Positions 1 to 8,450 of a stretch of DNA of 27,571 nucleotides are shown piece after piece (position 1 is the first letter of the stretch; each line of letters opens with the position of its first letter). The position numbers were made by a program, and so were the translations under genes. This stretch comes from CAYRIY01 sp964424335. Lineage in GTDB: Bacteria > Bacillota > Limnochordia > DTU080 > RSA5. A model generated the notes under the pieces. That model searched no databases, was not told the origin of the DNA, and saw only the letters and a program-made list of their open reading frames with translations. The stretch spans positions 1-27,571 of the forward strand of contig CAYRIY010000041.1 in NCBI GenBank assembly GCA_964424335.1. The letters run 5' to 3'.

Positions 1-14
1 CATACTCCCAAGAG

Positions 15-47
15 ACAAGCCGTATACATGTAAATAGCACGGCTTGT
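15..47 (+). promoter_or_regulatory. Inverted repeat in the leader of the sigma factor gene
   Basis: A perfect 9-bp inverted repeat, ACAAGCCGT (15-23) and ACGGCTTGT (39-47), encloses a 15-nt loop. The loop contains the 8-bp palindrome TACATGTA (25-32). The repeat ends three bases before the ribosome binding site AAGGAGG (51-57). No T-run follows, so it does not look like an intrinsic terminator. It could be a protein-binding operator or a leader hairpin acting on translation of the sigma factor. The repeat is seen directly; its role is inference. Confidence 0.4.
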
Positions 48-68
48 ACCAAGGAGGTTTCAATAAAG

Positions 69-764
69 GTGGCAGCAACGGCCAATCAAATTCGCGACCT
101 CGAACTCATCGCTCGCATTCGAAACGGCGACCTCGAATCAAGAGATGACTTGGTAAAAAAGTACTTGCCGATGGTCAAACACATCGTCAAGAAACACTAC
201 GCAAGCTTCCTTGAGTTTGACGACCTGATGCAGGAGGGTTTCATCGGGCTGCTCGGCGCGATCGACGAATACCGCCCCGACGAGTTTAACGTCAAATTCA
301 GCTCCTTTGCATACATGTGCATCATCCGCAAGGTTTATAACGTGATCAAGCAGACGAACGGGAACAAGCACAAGGCGCTTAACGACGCGATCTCGCTTCA
401 CAGCTACGTAAACGCAGACGAAACGCGCACCGTCATGGACCTGATCCCCTTGAGCGAATCATCGGTCGACCCCCACGAAACCGTTGAGCGCAAGGCGGTC
501 AGCCAATGGATCGACCGGCTGCTCTCCAATCACCTGTCCATATTGGAGTACACGGTCGCGACGTTGATTTTGCAAGGGTACTCGAGCGGCGAAATCGAAC
601 GGGTCATCGGCGTCAACGCCAAAGTGGTCGACAACGCCCGCACACGAGTGAAGCAGAAGTTAAAACGAATCGTCGACACGTATGGTTCGCTCCTAAGTCC
701 GCGCATCCCCGAAAAGGTAAGGCAACGCAGAGACCTGTTCATGGAGGTTCAGATCGGCGGGTAG
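69..764 (+). CDS. SigH-like RNA polymerase sigma-70 family factor
   Basis: A 231-residue sigma-70 family protein that would direct RNA polymerase to a subset of promoters. Region 2 lies at about residues 22-100, with the core-binding and -10-recognition stretch FDDLMQEGFIGLLGAI. Region 4, with a helix-turn-helix ending in VKQKLKR, lies at about 150-200. Size and motif order resemble Bacillus SigH (Spo0H, about 218 residues), including a KHKALN stretch comparable to KHIPLN in SigH. There is no clear region 3 and no anti-sigma gene beside it. The GTG start at 69 is set by AAGGAGG at 51-57. It lies 82 nt upstream of smc on the same strand, where Bacillales usually have rnc; rnc may lie before the window. 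It is either true SigH or a paralogue, and orthology needs a tree. Confidence 0.85.
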   Translation: MAATANQIRDLELIARIRNGDLESRDDLVKKYLPMVKHIVKKHYASFLEFDDLMQEGFIGLLGAIDEYRPDEFNVKFSSFAYMCIIRKVYNVIKQTNGNKHKALNDAISLHSYVNADETRTVMDLIPLSESSVDPHETVERKAVSQWIDRLLSNHLSILEYTVATLILQGYSSGEIERVIGVNAKVVDNARTRVKQKLKRIVDTYGSLLSPRIPEKVRQRRDLFMEVQIGG

Positions 765-846
765 TCGAGCGTTCGGTTACAGAAGGGGCATCCTCGTTCC
801 CGGCGAAAACTAGGGGGGTTTAAGAAAACGAGGTGCTGATTCGCAG

Positions 847-3800
847 TTGTTTCTCAAATCCCTATCGATCCAAGGTTTTAAGTCCTTCGCAAACCGTGTG
901 ACGATCGAGCTCCCAAGGGGCGTCGCCGCCGTGGTGGGTCCAAACGGCAGCGGCAAGAGCAACATCGCCGACGCTCTGCGCTGGGTTTTAGGTGAGCAGA
1001 GCATCAGGTTGCTTCGGGGAGTGCGCCTCGAGGACGTCATCTTCGCGGGCAGCGACGCGAAGCGGGCTGTCGGTTTGGCCGAGGTCTCCATCACATTCGA
1101 CAACGCCTCGGGACGAATTCCGCTCGAATATGCGGAAGTTACGGCGACCCGCAGGGTGTATCGTTCAGGCGAGAGCGAATTTCTCATCAACAAGGCGCCC
1201 TGCAGGTTGCGGGACATTCAAGAACTATTCATGGACACGGGCATCGGCCGGGGCTCCCTTTCGATCATCGGCCAAGGCGAGGTCGAGGCAATCTTGAGCG
1301 CTCGTCCCGAGGATCGCCGCGCCTTTCTCGAAGAGGCGGCGGGCATCACCCGGTACCAGGCACGAAAGGACGAAGCCATCCGTAGGCTCGTGCGCGCCCA
1401 AGAAGACTTGGTGCGCGTTCAAGACATCATTCGAGAGGTAGAGCGGCAACTCGGGCCTTTGGAGATTCAGGCGCAAAAGGCAGAAGAATATCAGCATTTG
1501 TCGGAGCGCCTTTTGCGCATCGAGGTAGGCTTGCTCTTAGAAGAGCGGCGAAGGGCAACGGTAAAGCGAGACGGCGTAGTCCGATCGTGTGAGCAAGTCG
1601 ATCGTCGGCGCGATGAGGTCCGGGGCGAGATGCAGGAGATCGAGACCCAGGTGCAAGCCCTGACCCAATCGATCGAGGAGTTGGACCGGGAGATCGATGA
1701 TCGCAAGGCGCGGGAAGATCGGGCAAGGGAATTGGAAGTCGAAGCACGCCATCGCGCGGAAATGGCGAGGGAACGGTTGCAGCGTTACGACGCTGAGGAG
1801 GAAGAACGAAAACGCCGGATTGTCCACCTTAATGAGGTGCTGGAGAATACGACGCGCGCGGAAGCTGAGGCGCAGCGCGCGCTCAAAGGCGGCGTCGCGG
1901 CGGCCAAGGACACGGAAGAGGCGTTGCAGAGCGCTTCCAGCGCACTCGCCAAGCTGCGAGAAGGCATCGGCGAGAGCGGTGAAAGCCTAAAGAGCGCGCA
2001 AGACCGGCTGAGCGCCTTGTCGGAGCATATCGCGGCCGCCCACTCAAGGAGCGAGGCGTACGACCGCGAGATCGCGGCATTTGCCGAGCAGCGATCCGAA
2101 CTGTTGGCGAGGCGGGATGCCCTGACCAGCGCAGTCCAGGCGGCAGAGGCGCAAAAAGTTGCCAAGGAACAATCGCTCGCCCAATTCGATTCTGCATTCG
2201 CGCGCTCTCACAATGAACGCGAACAGATCAAGAGCGCGATTGCGGGCCTTCGAACAGACCGCAATGCAAAAGAGAAGGAACTCGCCGCAGAGCGGCGCGC
2301 CGCGCAGGACCTTGCCGCGAGAAAGAAAGCTCTAGCCGAAATGGAAGAGGCTCGCGAAGGCTACCATCGGGGCGTTCGCGCGGTGCTCGAAACGGATCGA
2401 GAGCGAAAATGGGGACTCATCGGAGCGGTCGCGGAGCTCATCGAGGCGCCGGAACGCCTGGAGGCCGCCATCGAAGTCGCGCTTGGTTCGGCCCAGCAGT
2501 TTGTTGTCGCCAAGAGCGATCAAAGCGCCAAACTCGCCATTGAATACCTAAAAGAGAAGCGCCTCGGCCGGGCCACGTTCCTTCCGATCGAGTCGCTCCG
2601 TCCGACGCCGCTTCGGGGCGATGCTAGGGCGCGCCTTGCCGACTTTCCGGGCGTGGTGGGCGTTGCCTCCGATCTCGTCACGGCTCCAAAAGAGTGCGAG
2701 CCTGTGGTCGAGTACCTGCTTGGCAGAGTGGTGGTCACCGACACGCTCGACGCCGCCCTTCTCGTATCAAAGCGCGTCCAGGGAATCAATCGGATCGTCA
2801 CGATCGAAGGCGACGTCGTCACCCCGGGCGGGGCGATCACCGGGGGCAGCCGGTCTCACAGATCCGAGGGTCTGCTTGGACGTCGCCGTCAAATCGACGC
2901 GCTGGCAATGAGCTTGAAGAGCACTGAGGAGAAAGCCGCCGCAATCGAAAAGGCGATTGCCCTCCTCGATGACGAAGCTCGGAAACTCGTCGACCGGGCC
3001 TCCGCTCTCGAAGAGGAGCGGCGAACCCTCGAGATCGAGAAGCTTTCGTGTGAGCGCGACGTCAAGGATGCGCATGCCGAGGTCGCTCGCCTCAAGGCCT
3101 CGTTGACCGAGTGCGAAAAAGCGCTCGAACGGCTAGGCGCAAAAGAGGAGACACTAAAGAGAGAGGTCGAGAGCGCTTCGTCGCAAATCGCCGTCATGAT
3201 CGAGGATCGAGAGGCGCTAAGGGCGCGCGTCGCTCAATATGAACAGGCGGTGGCGGGAAACCGAGAGAAGGAAGAGGCGCTGCGAAACGAGGTGGAGCGG
3301 CTAAAGGTCTCGCTCGCGGAAATCGGCCGCGAGAACGAGCAGCGTAGACGCGAGATCGAACGCCTGCAAAAGGAGACCGTCCAGGTGCGGCAGTCGGTAG
3401 CGGAGGAAGAAGAGGCGCTGCGCAGCATCAACACGGGAAGAAACGAGGCGACGCTTCAGATCGAGCGGGCTACCGCGGCGGCGCAGAGCGCGGAGAAAGA
3501 GCGGACGGAGCTGCAGGCTCAAGTGAGCGAGTTGCATGTCCAAAAATCTGCGCTGCGCGATAAGACGCAGGCGCTCTCTGAAAGCGCCGCAAAGGCGCGG
3601 ACTGCGCTCGAGGAGCTTCAAGAGCAGGCGACGCGCCTTGCGATCGAGCGGGAGCGCGTCGAGTCGGAGCTCGCCCGCATCGATGAACAGCTCGAAGCGC
3701 GCGGCTTTAGTGACGGCGAAGAATCCGCAACGTTCAACGTCGACGACGAGCAAGCCATGAGGTCGGAGGCTCGAACCCTCAAGAAACGCATCAATGAACT

Positions 3801-4407
3801 TGGTGTGATCAACCCGGGAAGCATCGAAGAGTATCGCGAGGCGCGTGAACGGTACGAGTTTCTGACGGCGCAGCGGGACGACCTCGAAGAGGCGAAGGCC
3901 GATCTGACCGAAGTGATCGCCCGCATCGACCGCGAGAGCGTAAAAAAGCTGCAGAGCGTATACGACGAGCTCAAGACTGCGTTCAGCGACATGTTTCGCA
4001 GGCTCTTTGGCGGAGGACAAGCCAGCCTGGCCTTTACGGATCCTGACAACCCGCTCGAATCGGGCCTTGAGATCTTTGTGCAACCCCCGGGCAAAAAGCT
4101 GCAAAACTTGATGGCGCTTTCCGGAGGAGAGAAGGCCCTAGCTGCGATCGCGCTGCTCTTTGGCATCCTCACCGTGCGTCCAAGTCCATTTTGTGTCTTG
4201 GACGAGATCGATGCGCCCCTCGACGAGCACAACCTGGTGCGGTTTAGGAGCATTCTCGAAGAGTTCTCCCACAACACCCAGTTCCTCATCATTACGCATC
4301 GTCAGCCGACGATGGAGACGGCCGACTGCCTTTACGGCGTCACGATGGAGGAGTCCGGCGTCTCCACGCTCGTCTCGCTCAAACTGGGCGACGTGAAATC
4401 GGCGTGA
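847..4407 (+). CDS. smc: Chromosome segregation ATPase SMC
   Basis: A 1186-residue SMC protein, the usual bacterial length. It forms the ATP-driven condensin core that, with ScpA and ScpB, compacts and separates sister chromosomes at the nucleoid. The N-terminal head has Walker A GPNGSGKSN (residues 31-39). Long coiled-coil arms rich in Glu, Arg, Ala and Lys (about 170-500 and 680-1010) flank a hinge at about 510-670 that ends in a glycine-rich GGAITGGSR stretch. The C-terminal head has the ABC signature LSGGEKA (1091-1097) and Walker B CVLDEIDAP (from 1116), including catalytic Glu1120. The start is TTG at 847 with GAGGTG about 11 nt upstream. ftsY follows after 39 nt, as in Bacillales. Confidence 0.97.
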   Translation: MFLKSLSIQGFKSFANRVTIELPRGVAAVVGPNGSGKSNIADALRWVLGEQSIRLLRGVRLEDVIFAGSDAKRAVGLAEVSITFDNASGRIPLEYAEVTATRRVYRSGESEFLINKAPCRLRDIQELFMDTGIGRGSLSIIGQGEVEAILSARPEDRRAFLEEAAGITRYQARKDEAIRRLVRAQEDLVRVQDIIREVERQLGPLEIQAQKAEEYQHLSERLLRIEVGLLLEERRRATVKRDGVVRSCEQVDRRRDEVRGEMQEIETQVQALTQSIEELDREIDDRKAREDRARELEVEARHRAEMARERLQRYDAEEEERKRRIVHLNEVLENTTRAEAEAQRALKGGVAAAKDTEEALQSASSALAKLREGIGESGESLKSAQDRLSALSEHIAAAHSRSEAYDREIAAFAEQRSELLARRDALTSAVQAAEAQKVAKEQSLAQFDSAFARSHNEREQIKSAIAGLRTDRNAKEKELAAERRAAQDLAARKKALAEMEEAREGYHRGVRAVLETDRERKWGLIGAVAELIEAPERLEAAIEVALGSAQQFVVAKSDQSAKLAIEYLKEKRLGRATFLPIESLRPTPLRGDARARLADFPGVVGVASDLVTAPKECEPVVEYLLGRVVVTDTLDAALLVSKRVQGINRIVTIEGDVVTPGGAITGGSRSHRSEGLLGRRRQIDALAMSLKSTEEKAAAIEKAIALLDDEARKLVDRASALEEERRTLEIEKLSCERDVKDAHAEVARLKASLTECEKALERLGAKEETLKREVESASSQIAVMIEDREALRARVAQYEQAVAGNREKEEALRNEVERLKVSLAEIGRENEQRRREIERLQKETVQVRQSVAEEEEALRSINTGRNEATLQIERATAAAQSAEKERTELQAQVSELHVQKSALRDKTQALSESAAKARTALEELQEQATRLAIERERVESELARIDEQLEARGFSDGEESATFNVDDEQAMRSEARTLKKRINELGVINPGSIEEYREARERYEFLTAQRDDLEEAKADLTEVIARIDRESVKKLQSVYDELKTAFSDMFRRLFGGGQASLAFTDPDNPLESGLEIFVQPPGKKLQNLMALSGGEKALAAIALLFGILTVRPSPFCVLDEIDAPLDEHNLVRFRSILEEFSHNTQFLIITHRQPTMETADCLYGVTMEESGVSTLVSLKLGDVKSA

Positions 4408-4446
4408 CGGCGGCCAATACGCATATCAATTGGACGGTGAAGTTCG

Positions 4447-5409
4447 ATGGCTGAAGAGAAGGAGAAACGCTCGTGGTTTGGCAGGCTTCGAAAAGGTCTG
4501 GAAAAGACTCGAGAAAGCCTAGTAAGCCGGGTCAAAGACGCTCTGAAATCAGGGCGAGCGATTGACGACGAACTCTTTGAAAGTCTCGAAGAGGCGTTGA
4601 TCCTCGCTGACGCTGGGGCCGAGACGGCGATCGGCCTCGTGGAAGAGTTGCGGGAGAAGGTCCGGGAAGAGCGGATTCGAGACGCGGAAGCAGTGCGGCC
4701 GTTTTTTGAGTCGGCGCTTGCAAGTCGCCTCCGGGGAGATACGCTTGCGGAGCGGCCAGGCGGTGACGGCCCGCTTACCATCGTGATGGTTGGCGTCAAC
4801 GGTTCTGGAAAGACGACGACACTAGGAAAGCTCGCGGCTCGGTTTGGCGCCGAAGGAAAGCGCGTGGTGATCGGAGCCGGAGACACCTTTCGTGCAGCGG
4901 CGATCGAACAGGTCGAGGTCTGGGCCAAGCGGGCGAATGCTGAGATCGTTGCTCAACACACCGGGAGCGACCCGGCGGCGGTTGCCTTCGACGCGGTCCA
5001 AGCGGCCAAGGCGCGGCGGGCCGATGTTCTTCTGCTCGATACTGCAGGAAGATTACAGACCAAGACCAACTTGATGAACGAGCTCAGCAAAGTGTTTCGG
5101 GTGATTGAGCGAGAGCTGGGCAGGAAGCCCGACGAGACACTGCTCGTCTTGGACGCGACGACGGGTCAAAATGCGCTGTCGCAAGGGCGGTTGTTCAAAG
5201 ACGCCGTGCCGGTGACCGGCGTCGTGCTTACCAAGCTCGACGGCACGGCCAAAGGCGGAATCGTACTGGCCGTGAGCGATCAGTTGTCCGTCCCGGTCAA
5301 GTTGATCGGTGTGGGCGAGGGCATCGACGACCTCCGCCCGTTCGACCCTGACGAATTCGTTCGGGCGCTCTTTCGCGACGACGAAAAGGAGAACTCCGGC
5401 TCCGAATGA
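4447..5409 (+). CDS. ftsY: Signal recognition particle receptor FtsY
   Basis: A 320-residue SRP-receptor GTPase. It docks the Ffh-4.5S RNA-ribosome complex at the membrane for co-translational insertion. The short, charged N-terminal part (about 1-30) replaces the long acidic domain of the E. coli protein, as is usual in Bacillota. The four-helix N domain spans about 30-105. The G domain has GVNGSGKTT (116-124), the DTFRAAA stretch (146-152), DTAGR (198-202) and TKLDG (262-266). It ends with GVGEGIDDLRPF, the conserved closing motif of SRP GTPases. The ATG at 4447 has GGTGA about 7 nt upstream. It is probably co-transcribed with smc. Confidence 0.97.
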   Translation: MAEEKEKRSWFGRLRKGLEKTRESLVSRVKDALKSGRAIDDELFESLEEALILADAGAETAIGLVEELREKVREERIRDAEAVRPFFESALASRLRGDTLAERPGGDGPLTIVMVGVNGSGKTTTLGKLAARFGAEGKRVVIGAGDTFRAAAIEQVEVWAKRANAEIVAQHTGSDPAAVAFDAVQAAKARRADVLLLDTAGRLQTKTNLMNELSKVFRVIERELGRKPDETLLVLDATTGQNALSQGRLFKDAVPVTGVVLTKLDGTAKGGIVLAVSDQLSVPVKLIGVGEGIDDLRPFDPDEFVRALFRDDEKENSGSE

Positions 5410-5435
5410 CTGGATGCTGATTCCCGCACTCGCCC

Positions 5436-5464
5436 TTGACACCCTAGGCCGCCTCTGGTAAGGT
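5436..5464 (+). promoter_or_regulatory. Sigma-A-type promoter for ylxM-ffh
   Basis: A perfect -35 TTGACA (5436-5441), a 17-bp spacer and -10 TAAGGT (5459-5464). The -10 is preceded by TGG, forming an extended -10 (TGn). It sits between the ftsY stop (5409) and the ylxM start (5532), with predicted transcription start near 5471. This is the best -35 hexamer found in the window. Confidence 0.7.
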
Positions 5465-5475
5465 TACACCTGTAA
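5464..5475 (+). promoter_or_regulatory. Palindrome overlapping the ylxM promoter start site
   Basis: TTACA-CC-TGTAA is a perfect 12-bp palindrome. It begins at the last base of the -10 element and covers the predicted transcription start. This is a classic position for a repressor operator. No known regulator is identified and chance is not excluded. Confidence 0.3.
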
Positions 5476-5531
5476 AGCAGTTGTGCTTAACACAAGGAAC
5501 GCGTGCGCGCGGGAGGGGTCGTGCTAGCGGC

Positions 5532-5900
5532 ATGATCGAGAAGACGGTGCGGATGAGTCTGCTCTTCGACTTCTACGGTCAATTGCTCACGGAGCGTCAG
5601 CGTGAGTTCTTCACTCTGTACTACGACAACGACCTTTCGCTCGGTGAGATTGCCAGTCAATACGGAGTGAGCCGCCAAGCCGTCTACGACATCTTGCGCA
5701 GGTCCACGCACACCTTGAACGAGCTTGAGTCAAAGCTGGAGCTGGTCAAGCACTACGAGGAACAGCGCTCAGCTTACGAGGCGATCGAGCGAGACCTCGA
5801 GTCGGTAGAGGAAAGCCTGCGTGGCCTTCCCCAAACGGAGGACGCGATCATGCGCCTGGCGCGCGTTCGCAAGGCGCTGAGCGAGCTTTGGGATGCTTGA
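5532..5900 (+). CDS. ylxM: YlxM family DNA-binding protein (SRP-associated)
   Basis: A 122-residue member of the YlxM/p13 family (UPF0122). It has a helix-turn-helix at about residues 35-57 (SLGEIASQYGVSRQAVYDIL) and a basic/acidic helical C-terminal half. The family sits almost always directly before ffh and has been linked to the signal recognition particle in Gram-positive bacteria. The exact mechanism is not settled. The frame is open back to 5481, but homology begins at the ATG at 5532, which has GGAGGGG at 5512-5518. Its stop is 39 nt before ffh, so the two genes should share the promoter at 5436. Confidence 0.9.
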   Translation: MIEKTVRMSLLFDFYGQLLTERQREFFTLYYDNDLSLGEIASQYGVSRQAVYDILRRSTHTLNELESKLELVKHYEEQRSAYEAIERDLESVEESLRGLPQTEDAIMRLARVRKALSELWDA

Positions 5901-5939
5901 CGTTTCGTTGACTACCCGAAAGAAACGGGGGGATGAGCT

Positions 5940-7283
5940 TTGTTTGGCACTTTGTCTGAGCGGTTGCAAGCAACCTTTCAAAAGTTGAGGGGGCGCGGCA
6001 AGCTCACCGAGAAAGACGTCGACGTGGCCCTGCGGGAAGTGCGCCTTGCCCTCCTCGAAGCGGACGTCAACTTCAAGGTCGTCAAAGACTTTCTGGGTAA
6101 GGTGCGCGAGCGCGCCGTAGGCGAAGAAGTACTCAGCAGCCTTTCTCCCGCGCAGCAAGTGATCAAAATCGTCAACGAAGAGTTGACGGCCCTCATGGGC
6201 GGGGAGAACAAAAAGCTCGACCTATCCGGTCGTCCCCCTGTCGTCGTCTTGATGGCCGGACTGCAGGGGTCAGGGAAGACGACGTTCACGGGCAAGCTTG
6301 CTCGCATGTTGAAATCCCAAGGAAAGCGTCCCCTGATGGTGGCCGGCGACGTGTACCGCCCGGCGGCTGTTCGCCAGCTCCAAGTCCTCGGTGAGCAGAT
6401 CGGCGTTCCCGTTTTTGAGCGGGGCACGGACGTCTCACCCGTCGTGATCGCAAAAGAGGCGCTCGCCCACGCCGAGCGGCACGGAAACGACGTGGTCCTC
6501 TTCGACACGGCAGGTAGGCTCCACGTAGACGATGAGCTGATGGATGAGATATCCCGCCTCAAAGAGGCGCTCGATCCCAAGGAGATCCTGCTCGTCGTCG
6601 ATGCGATGACGGGGCAAGACGCCGTCAACGTGGCCGAGAGTTTTCATAGCCGCCTTGGCATTACCGGCGTCGTCCTCACCAAGATGGACGGAGACGCCCG
6701 GGGCGGAGCAGCGCTCTCCGTAAGGGCCGTGACCGGCGCGCCGATCAAGTTTGCCGGCGTAGGCGAGAAGCTCGACGAGATCGAGCCTTTCCATCCGGAC
6801 CGCATCGCATCGCGCATCTTGGGGATGGGCGACGTCCTCAGCCTTATCGAGAAGGCCGAGGCCGCCTTCGATGCCGAGAAATCCCAGCGAATGGTCGACA
6901 AGTTGGTCCGAGGCGACGACTTTACCTTGGAGGACTTCCGGGAACAGATGGAACAGGTCCGCAACATGGGTCCGCTCGACCAGTTGATTGGGATGATCCC
7001 AGGCGTCGGCAACAAGCTTTCCAACCTCAAGGTCGACGACCGCCAGATCGCACGCGTCGAAGCGATGATCAATTCGATGACGGTCGAGGAGCGACGAAGA
7101 CCCGAGATCATTGACGGCAGTCGTCGGCGACGGATTGCCATGGGCAGCGGGATGAAGGTGCAAGACGTAAATCGGTTGCTCAAGCAATTCGACCAGACCA
7201 AGGCATTGATGAAACAGTTCATGGGTCCAAAGGGCAAGCGGCGTTCGAGAAGGGCGTTCGGCAACCTCTTTGGCGGTTCTTAG
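5940..7283 (+). CDS. ffh: Signal recognition particle protein Ffh
   Basis: A 447-residue SRP54-type GTPase of normal length. It binds signal sequences and SRP RNA and pairs with FtsY. The N domain spans about 1-95. The G domain has GLQGSGKTT (107-115), the DVYRPAA, DTAGR and TKMDG motifs, and a GVGEKLDEIEPF closing element. The methionine-rich M domain (about 300-435) carries the SRP-RNA-binding RRRRIAMGSG (395-404) and a methionine-rich tail (LMKQFM). The C-terminus ends in a basic stretch and GNLFGGS. The start is TTG at 5940 with a G-rich ribosome binding site at 5927-5933. Downstream rpsP is on the same strand. Confidence 0.98.
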   Translation: MFGTLSERLQATFQKLRGRGKLTEKDVDVALREVRLALLEADVNFKVVKDFLGKVRERAVGEEVLSSLSPAQQVIKIVNEELTALMGGENKKLDLSGRPPVVVLMAGLQGSGKTTFTGKLARMLKSQGKRPLMVAGDVYRPAAVRQLQVLGEQIGVPVFERGTDVSPVVIAKEALAHAERHGNDVVLFDTAGRLHVDDELMDEISRLKEALDPKEILLVVDAMTGQDAVNVAESFHSRLGITGVVLTKMDGDARGGAALSVRAVTGAPIKFAGVGEKLDEIEPFHPDRIASRILGMGDVLSLIEKAEAAFDAEKSQRMVDKLVRGDDFTLEDFREQMEQVRNMGPLDQLIGMIPGVGNKLSNLKVDDRQIARVEAMINSMTVEERRRPEIIDGSRRRRIAMGSGMKVQDVNRLLKQFDQTKALMKQFMGPKGKRRSRRAFGNLFGGS

Positions 7284-7291
7284 CATGGGCC

Positions 7292-7316
7292 TTGCGCGCG
7301 CATTCTGCTCGCGCAA
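7292..7316 (+). promoter_or_regulatory. Hairpin between ffh and rpsP
   Basis: A perfect 7-bp stem, TTGCGCG (7292-7298) with CGCGCAA (7310-7316), closes an 11-nt loop. It starts 9 nt after the ffh stop and ends 9 nt before the rpsP ribosome binding site (7326). There is no T-run, so an mRNA-processing or leader element is more likely than a terminator. The function is unknown. Confidence 0.35.
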
Positions 7317-7338
7317 ACGATGTTCGGAGGTGAAAATC

Positions 7339-7635
7339 ATGGCAGTACGCATTCGATTGAAGAGGATGGGAGCAAAGAAGCGTCCGTTTTACCGCATCGT
7401 CGTGGCTGACTCACGCAGCGCTCGGGATGGACGCATCATCGAGACGATCGGCAAGTACGATCCACTGACAAACCCGAGCTCGGTCTCGATCGACAGCGAA
7501 AGGGCGCTCGACTGGCTTAAGAAAGGCGCGCAGCCGTCCGACACCGCCCGCAGGCTCCTCGCTGAAGCCGGTGTCATCGGCGCCGGCCAGCCGGAGGGCG
7601 CGAGCGAGGCTCCCGAGGAGGCAGCGGAGGCTTAA
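7339..7635 (+). CDS. rpsP: Small ribosomal subunit protein bS16
   Basis: A 98-residue bS16, a 30S assembly and structural protein. The N-terminal MAVRIRLKRMGAKKRPFYRIVV signature (shown at 1-22), the DSRSARDG turn and the IETIGKYDP motif are all present. The frame is open back to 7270, but the family start is the ATG at 7339, with GGAGGTGA at 7326-7333 and ideal spacing. The last 20 residues are an Ala/Glu-rich extension, which is common in the family. It heads the conserved rpsP-khpA-rimM-trmD block. Confidence 0.98.
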   Translation: MAVRIRLKRMGAKKRPFYRIVVADSRSARDGRIIETIGKYDPLTNPSSVSIDSERALDWLKKGAQPSDTARRLLAEAGVIGAGQPEGASEAPEEAAEA

Positions 7636-7673
7636 GATCCCTCTGCGTCAAGAAAGAGCGAGGTGTAGTCCGA

Positions 7674-7904
7674 GTGAAGGAACTCGTTACATTCCTTGCC
7701 CAGTCCCTCGTCGATCACCCTGAAGAGGTGAAAGTAAGCCAAGTCGAGGGAGAGAAGTCGCTCATTTTAGAGCTGAGAGTGGCGCCTTCGGATATGGGGA
7801 AAGTGATCGGACGTCAAGGCAGGATCGCAAAGGCGCTCAGGACGGTCGTAAAAGCTGCGGCGCCCAAGGGCGGAAAACTGGTTCACGTCGAGATCGTCGA
7901 CTGA
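7674..7904 (+). CDS. khpA: KH domain RNA-binding protein KhpA
   Basis: A 76-residue single KH-domain protein (YlqC/KhpA). Members bind RNA and, in several Firmicutes, partner with KhpB (Jag) in post-transcriptional control of cell elongation and division. The KH loop is IGRQGR, with the GxxG glycines at 46 and 49. Length and position between rpsP and rimM are typical. The start is GTG at 7674 with GAGGTG at 7660-7665. The stop is 11 nt before rimM, so the two are likely translated together. Confidence 0.95.
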   Translation: MKELVTFLAQSLVDHPEEVKVSQVEGEKSLILELRVAPSDMGKVIGRQGRIAKALRTVVKAAAPKGGKLVHVEIVD

Positions 7905-7915
7905 CGCGCCCCGCC

Positions 7916-8443
7916 ATGAGCGCCAAGTGGATTGCGATCGCACTGGTCACTTCGCCGCAAGGCATTCGCGGCGAAGTGCGGGTCAAACCCCTGACTGATT
8001 TTCCGGAGCGCCTCGAAAGCACGGAAAAGGTTTCTGTGAAAATCGAAGGGCGTCGCGCTGAGTATGAAGTGGAGCGCGCCAGGCCGCACGGCCGAGGCAT
8101 GTACGTGATGAAACTTCGAGGTATCGACGATCGAAACGCAGCGGAGGGGCTAAGAGGCGTCCAGCTCGAGGTGTCCGAAGATGAGGTCGTCCCATTGCCA
8201 GACGGGACGTATTACGTCTTCGAACTGGTCGGTTCGATCGTGTACGACGTCGACGGGAACCGGCTCGGGAGCCTCACGGACGTGATCACGACGGCCGGAA
8301 ATGACGTGTACGTCGTGGAGTTCGACGACGGATCGGAGATCCTGTTTCCGGCCGTCAAGCACGTGGTGAAGCGAGTAGATATCTCGTCTGGGACCATCGT
8401 CGTCGATCCTCCGCCGGGGCTCCTCGAAATCTATCGGGGGTAA
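7916..8443 (+). CDS. rimM: Ribosome maturation factor RimM
   Basis: A 175-residue RimM, which binds uS19 and aids maturation of the 30S head. The N-terminal RimM domain (about 6-90) begins with IALVTSPQGIRGEVRVKPLTD. A PRC-barrel domain follows (about 98-170), with YYVFELVGSIVYDVDG and the ILFPAVKHVVKRVD stretch typical of the family. The ATG at 7916 has no clear ribosome binding site, and re-initiation after khpA is likely. trmD follows after 7 nt, the usual rimM-trmD pairing. Confidence 0.96.
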   Translation: MSAKWIAIALVTSPQGIRGEVRVKPLTDFPERLESTEKVSVKIEGRRAEYEVERARPHGRGMYVMKLRGIDDRNAAEGLRGVQLEVSEDEVVPLPDGTYYVFELVGSIVYDVDGNRLGSLTDVITTAGNDVYVVEFDDGSEILFPAVKHVVKRVDISSGTIVVDPPPGLLEIYRG

Positions 8444-8450
8444 GCGACTT

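Noticed and set aside
6435..7352. Minus-strand open frame of 305 codons opposite ffh
   Set aside because: Fully antisense to the GTPase and M domains of Ffh, with shadow-type composition.
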